A stretch of 64,000 nucleotides of DNA. It comes from Achromobacter piechaudii NBRC 102461. GTDB lineage: Bacteria > Pseudomonadota > Gammaproteobacteria > Burkholderiales > Burkholderiaceae_B. How positions within the stretch are numbered: the first letter of the stretch is position 1; the number at the start of each line of letters is the position of its first letter. Shown piece by piece: positions 8,034-17,080 of the stretch. Position numbers and translations under genes: made by a program. A model generated the notes under the pieces. It was not told the DNA's origin. It searched no databases and saw nothing but the letters and a program-made list of their open reading frames with translations. The stretch is taken from positions 51,181 to 115,180 of the forward strand of contig NZ_BCTK01000016.1 in the NCBI RefSeq assembly GCF_001571245.1, written 5' to 3'.

Positions 8034-9290
8034 ATGAAAGTAGCGGTATTGGGTAGCGGCATTATCGGAATCTCCAGCGCCTGGTGGCTGAACCAGGCCG
8101 GCCATGACGTCGTGGTCATTGATCGCTGCACCGGTCCCGCCCAGGAAACCAGCCTTGCCAATGGCGCGCAGATTTCGGTGTCCTACGCCGAACCCTGGGC
8201 CAATCCGCAAGCGCCGCTCAAGTTGCTCAAATGGATGTTTCAGGACAACGCGCCGCTGCTGTTCCGCCCGCAGCTGGACTGGCGCCAATGGATGTGGGGT
8301 CTTGCCTTCCTGCGCGAATGCCTGCCTGGCAGGCTCGCCCCCAACATCCGCGCCATGGTGCGCATGGCCGAGTACAGCCGCTCTACGCTGCGCAGCATGC
8401 GCACCGAACTGGGCATCGAATACGACCACCTCGAACGCGGCATCTTGAATTTCTATCGCGACCCTCACGAATTTGAAAACTCGCAACGCGCCGCTGGCCT
8501 GATGCGCGATTTCGGCGTGGAGCGGCGCGTGGTCACGGCCGACGAGGTCATCGCCATCGAGCCGGCCCTGGCGCCGCACCGCCAGACCATCGTGGGCGGT
8601 GACTACACGCCCGAAGACGAAAGCGGCGACGTCCACCTGTTCACGGTCGCGCTGGCCGAACGCTGCGCCCAGGCGGGCGTGGAATTTCGCTACAGCACGC
8701 GCGCTACGCGTCTCTTGACGCAGGGCGGCGCCGTGCAAGGCATCGAAATCATTGAACCCGACGGCCGCTACGGCGCCGTCCACGCCGACGCGTACGTCGT
8801 GGCGATGGGCAGCTTCAGTCCCAATCTGCTGCGTCCGTTGGGCATCCCCTGCAACGTCTACCCGGCCAAGGGCTATTCGGCGACGTTTCCGGTCATCAAG
8901 CCGGAAGCCACGCCCACGGTCAGCCTGACGGACAGCAGCCACAAAATCGTGTTCTCGCGGCTGGGCGACCGGTTGCGCATGGCGGGCACCGCAGAGCTCT
9001 CGGGATATTCCCGTGGCCTGAACACCGGCCGTTGCGAAGCCTTGACGCATCTGGCGCAAGAACTCTTTCCCGACGCGCTCGATTTCGAGCGCGTCAGTTA
9101 TTGGTCGGGCCTGCGCCCGTCCACTCCCTCGAACGTGCCCATCATTGGCCGCAGCCGCATCCCCAACCTGTATATCAATACGGGGCACGGGACGCTCGGC
9201 TGGACGATGGGCGTTGGCTCGGGCCGGGCTTTGGCCGATCTGCTGAGCGGACGGCGGCCGGAACCGGAATTCCCTTTTCTTGGTCTATGA
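8034..9290 (+). CDS. dadA: D-amino acid dehydrogenase small subunit
   Basis: DadA is a membrane-associated flavoprotein that oxidises D-amino acids, mainly D-alanine, to 2-oxo acids and ammonia. The 418-residue protein starts with the Rossmann dinucleotide motif GSGIIGISSAWWL and its acidic end (VVVIDR), followed by TSLANGAQISVSYAEPWA, typical of DadA. The C-terminal FAD contact is NTGHGTLGWTMG. AAGGAG is 9 nt before the ATG. No alanine racemase gene is adjacent. The next gene starts 4 nt after the stop and may be co-transcribed. Confidence 0.92.
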   Translation: MKVAVLGSGIIGISSAWWLNQAGHDVVVIDRCTGPAQETSLANGAQISVSYAEPWANPQAPLKLLKWMFQDNAPLLFRPQLDWRQWMWGLAFLRECLPGRLAPNIRAMVRMAEYSRSTLRSMRTELGIEYDHLERGILNFYRDPHEFENSQRAAGLMRDFGVERRVVTADEVIAIEPALAPHRQTIVGGDYTPEDESGDVHLFTVALAERCAQAGVEFRYSTRATRLLTQGGAVQGIEIIEPDGRYGAVHADAYVVAMGSFSPNLLRPLGIPCNVYPAKGYSATFPVIKPEATPTVSLTDSSHKIVFSRLGDRLRMAGTAELSGYSRGLNTGRCEALTHLAQELFPDALDFERVSYWSGLRPSTPSNVPIIGRSRIPNLYINTGHGTLGWTMGVGSGRALADLLSGRRPEPEFPFLGL

Positions 9291-9294
9291 ACCT

Positions 9295-10635
9295 ATGAAG
9301 AATCTGCAATTGGCGGGCGTTGCCCGCGCGATGTTCGCCAGCCGGCGTGCATGGGTATTCGGCGCCGCGATGGCGCTGGCAGGTGTGGCCAACGCCGCAC
9401 CGGTCGAAATCCAGGTCTGGCACACGTTGCCGGACGCAAACAAGGCCGAGTTCGAAAAGCTGGCCAAGCAGTTCAACAAAGAGCAGGATCAGGTCAGCGT
9501 CAAGCTGCGTGGTTTCAGCTCGCAGGACGCCCTTGAGCAAGAGGCCGCCTCGGCCGTCAAGGCCAAGAAGGCCCCCAACCTCGTGCAGCTGACGGACAAC
9601 CATTCGCCGGAAGTGGTGGCGCAGCACAAGGCCATCCTGCCGATGTACGAACTGCTGGCCAAGTACCCGATCAAGGACCTGAACTGGTTCGTGCCCGCCA
9701 CCAGCAGCTTCACGCGCGACGGCAAGGGTCGCTTGCTGGCGTTCCCGTGGATGGCCGAAGTGCCGGTGATGTTCTACAACACCGCCGCCTACAAGAAGGC
9801 CGGCCTTGACCCGAACAACCCCGCGCGCACCTGGACCGGCCTGCAAGCCGAACTGTTGAAGCTGCGCGACGTGGCCGACATCGATTGCCCGTACGCATCC
9901 AGCGATCAGGTCACGGTGCACCTGGAAAACCTGGCGCCGATCAACGGCCAGCAATTCACCAGCAACAACAATGGCCTGGACGCTGTCACCAAGAAAAGCG
10001 CCGCGCCCGCGATGCAGTTCGACACGCTCTACATGCGCCACATCTCGTTGATGGTCAGCTGGAAGCGTTCGCTGCTGTTCATGGCCCACACGGGCGATGC
10101 GTCGGCCGACAAGTTGTTCGCCAAGGGTGAATGCGCGGTGCTGACCGCCAACTCCGGCGCGTTCGGAACCTTCCTGAACACCAAGTCGCTGGCGTTCGGC
10201 GTAGCGCCGCTGCCTTACTACGACCAAGCCACCAAGGCCGCTGGTCAACCGTTCGTAAGCGGCTCCGCCCTGTGGGCGCTGGAAGGCCGTCCGCAAGCCG
10301 AAGAGAAGGCCACGGTGCAGTTCCTGGCCTGGTTGTCCAAGCCGGTCGTGGCCGCCGAGTGGCATCAGCGCACGGGCTACCTGCCGCTGACCGAAGCCGC
10401 GTTCCGCGCCTCCGACGTGTCGTTCTACAAGAGCATCCCGGGCGCGCAAGCCGTGATTGCTTCGATGAGCAATCGGCCGGCCAGCAACAGCCGTGGTTTC
10501 CGCATGGCCAACTACACGCGTATCGAGCCGGTGCTGAACGAGCAACTGAACGACGCCTTCGAAGGCAAGGTTCCGCCCGTGTCCGCGCTGAATAACGCGG
10601 CCTCGCAAGCGCGCAGCATCGCCGCGCAGCGCTGA
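9295..10635 (+). CDS. ABC transporter periplasmic binding protein, UgpB-like
   Basis: The 446-residue protein has a twin-positive N-terminus and a signal peptide ending near GVANAA (about residue 36). A family 1 extracellular binding fold follows: VEIQVWHTLPDANKAEFEKL, FPWMAEVPVMFYNTAAYKKAG and the C-terminal WHQRTGYLPLTEAAF. The pattern is closest to the glycerol-3-phosphate binding protein UgpB. No permease or ATPase gene lies beside it, so it is an orphan here and its partners must be elsewhere. The gene follows dadA by four bases; a terminator ends the unit. Confidence 0.85.
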   Translation: MKNLQLAGVARAMFASRRAWVFGAAMALAGVANAAPVEIQVWHTLPDANKAEFEKLAKQFNKEQDQVSVKLRGFSSQDALEQEAASAVKAKKAPNLVQLTDNHSPEVVAQHKAILPMYELLAKYPIKDLNWFVPATSSFTRDGKGRLLAFPWMAEVPVMFYNTAAYKKAGLDPNNPARTWTGLQAELLKLRDVADIDCPYASSDQVTVHLENLAPINGQQFTSNNNGLDAVTKKSAAPAMQFDTLYMRHISLMVSWKRSLLFMAHTGDASADKLFAKGECAVLTANSGAFGTFLNTKSLAFGVAPLPYYDQATKAAGQPFVSGSALWALEGRPQAEEKATVQFLAWLSKPVVAAEWHQRTGYLPLTEAAFRASDVSFYKSIPGAQAVIASMSNRPASNSRGFRMANYTRIEPVLNEQLNDAFEGKVPPVSALNNAASQARSIAAQR

Positions 10636-10680
10636 TCCTTGTATCGGGCAGGCAGCGGTTTCGCTGCCTCTCGCCCCGCA

Positions 10681-10710
10681 AAAACCCGGTCTTCATGACC
10701 GGGTTTTTTT
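10681..10710 (+). terminator. Intrinsic terminator
   Basis: AAAACCCGGTC pairs with GACCGGG around TTCAT, followed by seven T residues. A second small hairpin (GGCAGCG/CGCTGCC, 10651-10668) precedes it. Confidence 0.92.
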
Positions 10711-10844
10711 CGTCCGCACTGCGCCTTTGCAATGGGTGGATCAATTCATCCATGCGTACATGCCAGTCTGGCGGCGTCCATTGGCCTCGTCCACCATGCC
10801 GTTCATGCGTACCGCTTCCGGTGCGCCCTGGCTGGCGATGAGGC

Positions 10845-11828
10845 ATGGTTCGAATTTTCTTTTTCTTCCTGGCGGCAGGTGTGTCCTGCCTGGGGGCTTG
10901 CACGGGCTGGCCCCCCAACAATGGCGCGGGTCCGGCGTGGCAGGCCGCAGGGTCGGGGGCGCGCGAGTTCCGCTTTGACTGGCGTTTGTCTGGCGACACC
11001 GCCGTGGCTCCGATCCAGGTCTTCGATGATGGTCAGGACGTCTGGCTGCAATTCGCGCCCGGCCAGCCTTTGCCCGCCATCTTCGGCATGCGGGAAAACG
11101 TCGAACACGCGTTGCCGTATGTCCGGCGCGAGCCTTATGCGGTGGTGGCGGGTGCGTGGAGTGCGTTGCGGTTTCGCGGAGGAAGGCTGACGGCGCGTGC
11201 TGAACGCGATACGAGCGCTGCCGCCGCCGTGTCTGGCTCCGCCGTGTCTGCTGCCTCCGCGCCGCTGGATGCGCAGGCAGCGCTTGAGGGTTCGCCGCTC
11301 TCGAGCGTAGGTGAGTTGGCTGGCGGTGGTCCGTTGGGTGCGCGCGATACGGCCGATCAAGGGCGGGTCGCAGGCGTCGGCATGGCAGGTGCTTCCGCCA
11401 CTGGCGGCGTGACGTCCGAGCCGCGTGTGGTGACTGCATCGGCATTGGATGGGGCCTCATCTGGCGCTTCGCCAACCGGCGCTTCGATCTCCAGCGCAAC
11501 CGCATCCGGCGCGGGCCATATCGCCACCCGCGCCAGATATCGAGCGGCGCCGCCCGACACTACGCTGCGTGCCGTGCTGGCGCGCTGGGCAGACGATTCC
11601 GGCTGGACCTTTCGCCCGCAACATTGGGCGGTTGATGTCGACATCCCCTTGTCCGCCTCGGCCGAATTTTCAGGCGACTTCAAATCCGCCGTCCGCGAAT
11701 TGTTGAGTGCGACCGAGCTGGCCGATAAGCCCCTCCAACCGTGCTTCTACGGCAATCAGGTGCTGCGCGTCGTGCCCCTTGCCCAGTCGTGTTCGCGTGC
11801 GGCGTTCGGACACGGAGGTGGGGCATGA
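10845..11828 (+). CDS. Type IVb pilus lipoprotein with VirB9-like N-terminus and TcpQ-type C-terminus (PilL-like)
   Basis: The 327-residue protein begins with a short hydrophobic segment and a lipobox (LGAC, Cys at about 19), so it should be an outer-membrane lipoprotein. Residues about 40-75 (REFRFDWRLSGD, QVFDDGQDVWLQF) resemble the start of VirB9/TrbG proteins. A long Ala/Ser/Gly-rich linker follows. The C-terminal 80 residues (LRAVLARWADDSGWTF, then GDFKSAVRELLSA) form a TcpQ domain, which in TCP and R64 pili helps the secretin into the outer membrane. It is the first gene of the pilus operon and overlaps the secretin gene by four bases. No strong ribosome-binding site is seen before this ATG. 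Confidence 0.8.
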   Translation: MVRIFFFFLAAGVSCLGACTGWPPNNGAGPAWQAAGSGAREFRFDWRLSGDTAVAPIQVFDDGQDVWLQFAPGQPLPAIFGMRENVEHALPYVRREPYAVVAGAWSALRFRGGRLTARAERDTSAAAAVSGSAVSAASAPLDAQAALEGSPLSSVGELAGGGPLGARDTADQGRVAGVGMAGASATGGVTSEPRVVTASALDGASSGASPTGASISSATASGAGHIATRARYRAAPPDTTLRAVLARWADDSGWTFRPQHWAVDVDIPLSASAEFSGDFKSAVRELLSATELADKPLQPCFYGNQVLRVVPLAQSCSRAAFGHGGGA

Positions 11829-13417
11829 GCAGGATTCTCGGGTTGACTTTGGCTGGCACCTGCGCGCTGCTGGCCGGTTGCGCGGCGACCGAGCAGGTGG
11901 CTCAAATGAACCGTGCGGCTAATGAACGGCAAGCCGCCGTCGCCGGTCGTCAACAGGCGTTTGCCGACGCGCTGTCCGACCGGCAATCGCGGATCGCCGC
12001 GCAGGAGGTCGCCGCGCCCTGGGTGGCGGGTACGCCGCAGCCCTTGGCGCGCGACGTGTCGTTGCCGCCCGCCTTGCGCGAAAACGTGCCCACCACGCTC
12101 ATGCTTTCCGACGATGCCGATCTCTACGGATTGGCGCAACGCTTGGGCGCGGCCACCGGCATTCCGGTGCGCGTGCAGCCCGAAGCGCTTTTGCCGCTAG
12201 AGCAGTTCCTGCCGCGCCTGGCGGTCACGGGTGGCATGTCCCAACCCGCGCCCCTACGCATGGAAGTCCGCGATGGCCCGTTGCCCCTTGCCGATTTGCT
12301 GGATGCCTTGGCGGCACGGTTTTCGGTGCATTGGCGTTACGTGCGCAACGCGCTGGAGTTCTACCGTACCGAGACGCGTGTGTTCGACGTGCGCGCGCTG
12401 TCGCTTGCCAGCGCGGTCGATGTGCGTCTGGGCCGCTCGGGCAGCGACGGCGGTGAAGGCTTCGAAAGTACCTCCAGCACGACTTTGTCCGCCAAAGAAC
12501 ACCACGCCCTGGCGGTCTTGCGCGCCAGCATCGTGCCCTTCCTCACCCGGTCGGGCTTGATCGCCGATGCAGTGAACGGCGCGTCCTCGATCATCGTCTC
12601 CGACACCCCCGAGGCCCTGGAGCGCGTTGCGCTCTACCTCGAACGGGAAAACAAGGCGATGACGCGCCGGGTGCGACTGGTCTTTGAAGAAATCACCGTC
12701 ATCGTCAAGCAATCGGCGGCGGGCGGCCTGGACTGGAATGCGCTGTATGCGGCGGCAGGGTCATCCGCACGCTACGCCGCGCCTGCCGCCGCAGCGCTGG
12801 GCGCGAGCACGCTGGAGGCCACGCTGGGCCGGGGGGCATTGCAGGGGTCGCAAGCCGTCATCTCGGCACTCAGCACCATGGGCGCGATCGTGAGGCACAA
12901 CAAGGTGCCCGTGCTGACGCTGAACCGGCGGCCGGTCACGCATGCCATCCGAACGACGTTCTCGTATATCGACCGCGTGCAAAGCACCGCTGTCCCAGGT
13001 ACGACGGCGGCAGGCGCCAACGGGTCGCTGCCTGCGGTGTCGATCACGCAAAAGGAAGAAACGGTGGGGTCGTTCCTGACGCTGGTGCCGGACATCCAGC
13101 CAGACGGCCAGATACTGCTGTCCGTTGCCTATGACAACGCGGTGGCGCAGCCGCTCAAGACCATCACGTTCGGAGAGCGGGGCAATCAGGTCCAGGTGCA
13201 GCAGATCACGATCGACGGCAATGGCACGGTTCAGCAGATTGAATTGCGGCCGGGCCAGCCCGTGATCCTGTCCGGCTTTGATCGCAGCACCGACCAACAT
13301 TCCGGCCAGCGACTGGCGCCCGGAATGCCGCTGATCACAGGCGGCCAGGACAGCGCGGAACAAGAGCGCGAGACAACGTTGATGCTAGTCACGGCGCAAG
13401 TGGAAGAGGGCTATTGA
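11825..13417 (+). CDS. pilN: Type IVb pilus secretin lipoprotein PilN
   Basis: PilN forms the outer-membrane pore for the pilus. The 530-residue precursor has a lipoprotein signal (ALLAGC, Cys at about 19), N-terminal periplasmic domains (residues about 90-330), and a C-terminal secretin domain with the family pattern VGSFLTLVPDIQPDGQILLS and VPV-type KVPVLTLN. RPGQPVILSGF and QERETTLMLVTAQV close the domain. The gene overlaps the preceding TcpQ-type lipoprotein gene, its likely assembly partner. Length fits R64 PilN. Confidence 0.88.
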   Translation: MSRILGLTLAGTCALLAGCAATEQVAQMNRAANERQAAVAGRQQAFADALSDRQSRIAAQEVAAPWVAGTPQPLARDVSLPPALRENVPTTLMLSDDADLYGLAQRLGAATGIPVRVQPEALLPLEQFLPRLAVTGGMSQPAPLRMEVRDGPLPLADLLDALAARFSVHWRYVRNALEFYRTETRVFDVRALSLASAVDVRLGRSGSDGGEGFESTSSTTLSAKEHHALAVLRASIVPFLTRSGLIADAVNGASSIIVSDTPEALERVALYLERENKAMTRRVRLVFEEITVIVKQSAAGGLDWNALYAAAGSSARYAAPAAAALGASTLEATLGRGALQGSQAVISALSTMGAIVRHNKVPVLTLNRRPVTHAIRTTFSYIDRVQSTAVPGTTAAGANGSLPAVSITQKEETVGSFLTLVPDIQPDGQILLSVAYDNAVAQPLKTITFGERGNQVQVQQITIDGNGTVQQIELRPGQPVILSGFDRSTDQHSGQRLAPGMPLITGGQDSAEQERETTLMLVTAQVEEGY

Positions 13418-13423
13418 AGCGCC

Positions 13424-14887
13424 ATGAAAAAGGCTCCCGATCCCTTCCTGCTTGATTGTCCTGGCGCCAGTCATCGCGTCGCTTTCGGCCTTCGTTGGTT
13501 GGTGCTGATTGGTTCCGATACGCAGGCTCTGGCGCGTGCCCGAGGGCGCAGGCTGCGCGCCACGCACGCGGTCGTAGGCGGTTCGCCCGCCACGATGGCC
13601 GGGTATGGCCGCCTGCGCGCGGGCTGGCGTGCCCGGGTGCGTGATCGGATGGCAGGGCGCGCTGGCAGGCCGCCCATCCTGGCTGCCGCGCAGTTGTACG
13701 CATTGCGGTTTGCGTCCGGCGGGCACTGCCTGGTCCCGCTGCCCGATGGACGCCATTGGCTGGCCGCCGCGCAAGACGGGGTCGTACTGTCGCAGGCAGA
13801 TCGCATATTCACGTCTCGGACTGAGGCGTTGCAAGCTCAAGCACGCCTTCAAGAGCAGCGCCCGGCTTTGCCCGAGCATGATGCCGATGCGGTATGGGCC
13901 GTGTTGATGCGGGCGGCGGATCCCGCCGCTCGCCTGGCGGCTTTGCCATCACGCTGGGCAAGCGTGCCATTTGCGCTGCGCCTGTTCCTGCTATGTCTCG
14001 GCTTGTCGGCGTTGGCGCCGCCGATATGGCGCGCTACCGCGCCTTACCGTGCTTCGAGCGGTGCGGCCATCCATGCCGGGCGTCCCGAGCTGCCGGAACG
14101 GAACGCTGCCCATCGCGCGATGTTGGGGACATTGGCCGCGCATCGGCCGGACGAGGTATCGCGGCTGCTGCGCAGTGTGGGAATGTTGCCCATACACGTG
14201 CAGGGCTGGGCGCTGCGCCGCGCGCAGTGCGATGCGGGCAGGGGCGGTTGGCGCTGCGCGGCGGTCTATGCGCGGGCGAGCTCGCTGGCCACGAATCAAC
14301 AGCTCTACGAGCGCTTGCCGGCTGGGTGGCAGGTGTCTTTCAAACCCCTGGATGAAGCCACGTTGGCGTGGCGCGTCGCCTCCCCATCGATTTCGCTGGC
14401 GCAGCTGGTGTTGCCCAACGCCTTGCGGGTTGACACAGAACTGGTCGGTGCATTGCAGCGTCTGCGGCCGGCGTTTGCGTCGGTGATGCTGGCGCCTGCC
14501 GTCGTGGTGCCGACGTCCGCTCATGCGGCAGGGGCTGCGCTAGCGCCGGCGGTTGTGTCCACGTCATTGCCCGCGTCACCGTCATCGCCAGCGTCACAGC
14601 TACCGTCTCGCTCCGCCCCTGGGTCGCCACACACCGATAGAAATTCCGCACTTGGGTCAGCGCGCGCCCGCGGCGATGCTGTCTTGCCGCAAGACGTGGC
14701 GCACGTATTACGCCGGCGCGCGCTGCGTCTGCAAGGGCCGTTGCGCTCCCTTGCGCTGCTGCCTTCGGCTCTCGCGCCCGCGCGGTGGTCACGTCTGGTG
14801 GTCGACGTGCAGGCGCAACCCAAGCCAAATCTGGTCGCCAGCACGCTGGTCGCCGAACTGCAAGGAGAGCTGTATGAACAGGATTAA
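13424..14887 (+). CDS. pilO: Type IVb pilus protein PilO2
   Basis: The 487-residue protein fits the PilO2 family of R64-type pili, inner-membrane proteins that connect the ATPase side with the periplasm. The N-terminal half includes a small domain (PLPDGRHWLAAAQDGVVL), then one transmembrane helix at about 185-203 (PFALRLFLLCLGLSAL). The periplasmic part carries paired cysteines (QCDAGRGGWRC) and a low-complexity Ala/Pro/Ser stretch near residues 370-400. It starts 6 nt after pilN and overlaps pilP by 14 nt. Confidence 0.78.
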   Translation: MKKAPDPFLLDCPGASHRVAFGLRWLVLIGSDTQALARARGRRLRATHAVVGGSPATMAGYGRLRAGWRARVRDRMAGRAGRPPILAAAQLYALRFASGGHCLVPLPDGRHWLAAAQDGVVLSQADRIFTSRTEALQAQARLQEQRPALPEHDADAVWAVLMRAADPAARLAALPSRWASVPFALRLFLLCLGLSALAPPIWRATAPYRASSGAAIHAGRPELPERNAAHRAMLGTLAAHRPDEVSRLLRSVGMLPIHVQGWALRRAQCDAGRGGWRCAAVYARASSLATNQQLYERLPAGWQVSFKPLDEATLAWRVASPSISLAQLVLPNALRVDTELVGALQRLRPAFASVMLAPAVVVPTSAHAAGAALAPAVVSTSLPASPSSPASQLPSRSAPGSPHTDRNSALGSARARGDAVLPQDVAHVLRRRALRLQGPLRSLALLPSALAPARWSRLVVDVQAQPKPNLVASTLVAELQGELYEQD

Positions 14888-15338
14888 TCCCACGCTCGCG
14901 GCCAGCACGTTGTTGGCGCTATGCGTCTGCCACAACGTACTTGCAACGTCGATGCCGATTGAAGATGCGCAACCGTGGCCAGAGGCCGAAACGGTGCGCA
15001 CGCTGCTGCGCGCGGACGCGGCGGCAGCGCTTGCGGATTGCCGCGAGCCCGGTATCTGCCCACCCGGTCGTGCCGTACCGGAATCCGTGGCCCCCTCCGC
15101 CCGCCCAGCGGATGACATCCGAGTTGCCGCCATTTTCGGTTCCACCCGAAGGCTCAACGTTGACGTTCTCATCAATGGCGCGCTGCTGCGTTATCGGGCG
15201 GGCCATGGCGCGCCGATAGCCGGCGCCGCCTCGCAGGGGGCATATCAATTGTTGGCGGTCGAAGGGGCTTGCGTGCGTTTGCGCCGCGACGATCTTGACC
15301 GTACCGCCTGTCTCGATATCGGCGGTGCACAACCATGA
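14874..15338 (+). CDS. pilP: Type IVb pilus biogenesis protein PilP
   Basis: The 154-residue protein has a signal peptide ending near NVLATS, so it is periplasmic. The later part (VAAIFGSTRRLNVDVLINGALLRYRAG) and the closing VRLRRDD...CLDIGG fit the small PilP family of IncI-type pili, which joins the inner-membrane complex to the secretin. GGAGAG lies 5-10 nt before ATG 14874. It overlaps pilO by 14 nt and pilQ by 4 nt. Sequence conservation in the family is low, so the call leans partly on position. Confidence 0.72.
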   Translation: MNRINPTLAASTLLALCVCHNVLATSMPIEDAQPWPEAETVRTLLRADAAAALADCREPGICPPGRAVPESVAPSARPADDIRVAAIFGSTRRLNVDVLINGALLRYRAGHGAPIAGAASQGAYQLLAVEGACVRLRRDDLDRTACLDIGGAQP

Positions 15339-17080
15339 ACCCATCGACCAGGCCGAAGCCTCCACATCCCGTGCTGGCCACCGTCGACGATATCGCCCGG
15401 CTCAACCCTGCGTTCGCCCGCGAGATAGCGCGCGAATTCGATCTGGCGTCCTTGGCCGGCAGGCTTTGCCCGGTGCTGTTGAACAGCGGCGAGGCGGCAA
15501 TCTTCGCGGTCAAGGAATACGTGCAGGGCGACGCCATCGACGAATTGCAGCGCATGGTGGTGGCGGCTGGCTACCGGCTGGCGCAGCCTGTGCGGTATCA
15601 ACTGCCCGCGGCCTTGCTGCTGATGATTGCGCGCGGACAGCTGACGGCAGCAGGGCTGGGTCGCCAAGGGGCTGATCCCAAGGTGGATCGCGCTTCGGCT
15701 TTGGCCTCGCTGTTTCTGGACATCATTCGCTGGGGTGTCTCGCAAGGTGCGAGCGACGTGCACATCAATGTGAATCGAAGGCAAGAAGCCTGCGATATCC
15801 GCTACACGATCAATGGCGATTACGTGACCACCGAGCGGTTTGCAGGGCTGTCCAATGACACCTTGCTGGAGGTTCTTGCGGTGGCATGGATGGATGTGCG
15901 CGGCGGCAATGGCGCCGTGTTCGATCCGGCCATCGAGCAGCAAGGGCGTCTGGCCCAGGTCGTCGACGGCATTCCCATCGTGCTGCGATGGGCATCGCTG
16001 GCGACCGATGCGGGGGCCTCGGTGTGCCTGCGCATCCTGCGCCTGGATGCGACGGCCGACGGAAACCTGCACGCCTTGGGTTATCTGCCCGAGCAATTGT
16101 CGACCCTGCTGCGCGCCCGTGACCGGGAAGGCGGCGCCATCGTGCTGGCCGGCGTGGTCGGTTCAGGAAAGTCCACGACCATTGCAACCTTGATGCGTGG
16201 CATCGACTCCGCGCGCAAGGTCATTACGTTGGAAGATCCGGTGGAATACATCATCGCCAACGCGTTGCAAAACACGTTGGGGGGCGCGGTGGGGCAATCT
16301 TCCTGGGCGGCGTTCGACGCCAAATTGAAGACCATCAAGCGGTCGGCGATGAACGATCTGCTGATCGGCGAGATTCGAGATGTCGAGACCGGCCGCGCGT
16401 TCATGGATCTGGCCAGCTCCGGCGTCAGCCTGTACGCCACCACGCACGCGGGGTCTGCTGCGATGATTCCCGAGCGCCTGGCCTCGGATGCCATTGGGGT
16501 GTCGCGGGACTTCCTGGCAACGCCGGGTATTTTGAAACTGCTGGTCTACCAGACCTTGTTGCCGCGCTTGTGCTCCAAGTGCGCGTTGCCGGTGGACAGC
16601 CTGTGGCTTGGGAAGCGCGCCGCCAGCGGCTCGCATGACGCGGTGGATTGGCGCGCCTGGATTGCGGCGATGCGCCATGCCTATCAACTCGATGTGGGCG
16701 CGCTGCGGGTCAGGAATGAGGACGGGTGCCAGGATTGCCGGCGATTGCAATTGCCGCAGCTGAACGGCACGGCAGGCCGTTGCGTCGCTGCTGAAATGAT
16801 CGAGCCCGAACGCCTGGACGGCTTTCTGGACCGGGTGCGCACGCGAGATAACGTCGGGCTGGACAGATCGCTGCGGCAAGCCATCGCGGGCCCGGATGCC
16901 CATTCGAATCAAGAGAGCGATTGGCGCGAATCCGCCATGCGCGGGTGGCGCGCGCTGCATTGCGCCTTGCTGAAAGTCAGCACGGGCGAGGTGGATCCTC
17001 GCGCGCTGTTGCGTCGTTTCGATGTGCCGATGATCTCGCCGGGGGCGGCCGCGCCTGACACGATGCGGGGTGGCTCATGA
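15335..17080 (+). CDS. pilQ: Type IVb pilus assembly ATPase PilQ (GspE/PilB family)
   Basis: The 581-residue cytoplasmic ATPase powers pilus extension. Walker A is GVVGSGKST (residues 273-281). LEDPVEY supplies the Asp-box, LLIGEIRDVETG is the Walker B region, and TTHAGSA is the His-box. The N-terminal part includes GASDVHINV, typical of GspE-type enzymes. Two CxxC pairs (LCSKC and GCQDC) near the C-terminus form the zinc module of this family. There is no second, retraction-type ATPase gene in the cluster. The name follows R64; this is not the type IVa secretin PilQ. Confidence 0.9.
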   Translation: MNPSTRPKPPHPVLATVDDIARLNPAFAREIAREFDLASLAGRLCPVLLNSGEAAIFAVKEYVQGDAIDELQRMVVAAGYRLAQPVRYQLPAALLLMIARGQLTAAGLGRQGADPKVDRASALASLFLDIIRWGVSQGASDVHINVNRRQEACDIRYTINGDYVTTERFAGLSNDTLLEVLAVAWMDVRGGNGAVFDPAIEQQGRLAQVVDGIPIVLRWASLATDAGASVCLRILRLDATADGNLHALGYLPEQLSTLLRARDREGGAIVLAGVVGSGKSTTIATLMRGIDSARKVITLEDPVEYIIANALQNTLGGAVGQSSWAAFDAKLKTIKRSAMNDLLIGEIRDVETGRAFMDLASSGVSLYATTHAGSAAMIPERLASDAIGVSRDFLATPGILKLLVYQTLLPRLCSKCALPVDSLWLGKRAASGSHDAVDWRAWIAAMRHAYQLDVGALRVRNEDGCQDCRRLQLPQLNGTAGRCVAAEMIEPERLDGFLDRVRTRDNVGLDRSLRQAIAGPDAHSNQESDWRESAMRGWRALHCALLKVSTGEVDPRALLRRFDVPMISPGAAAPDTMRGGS

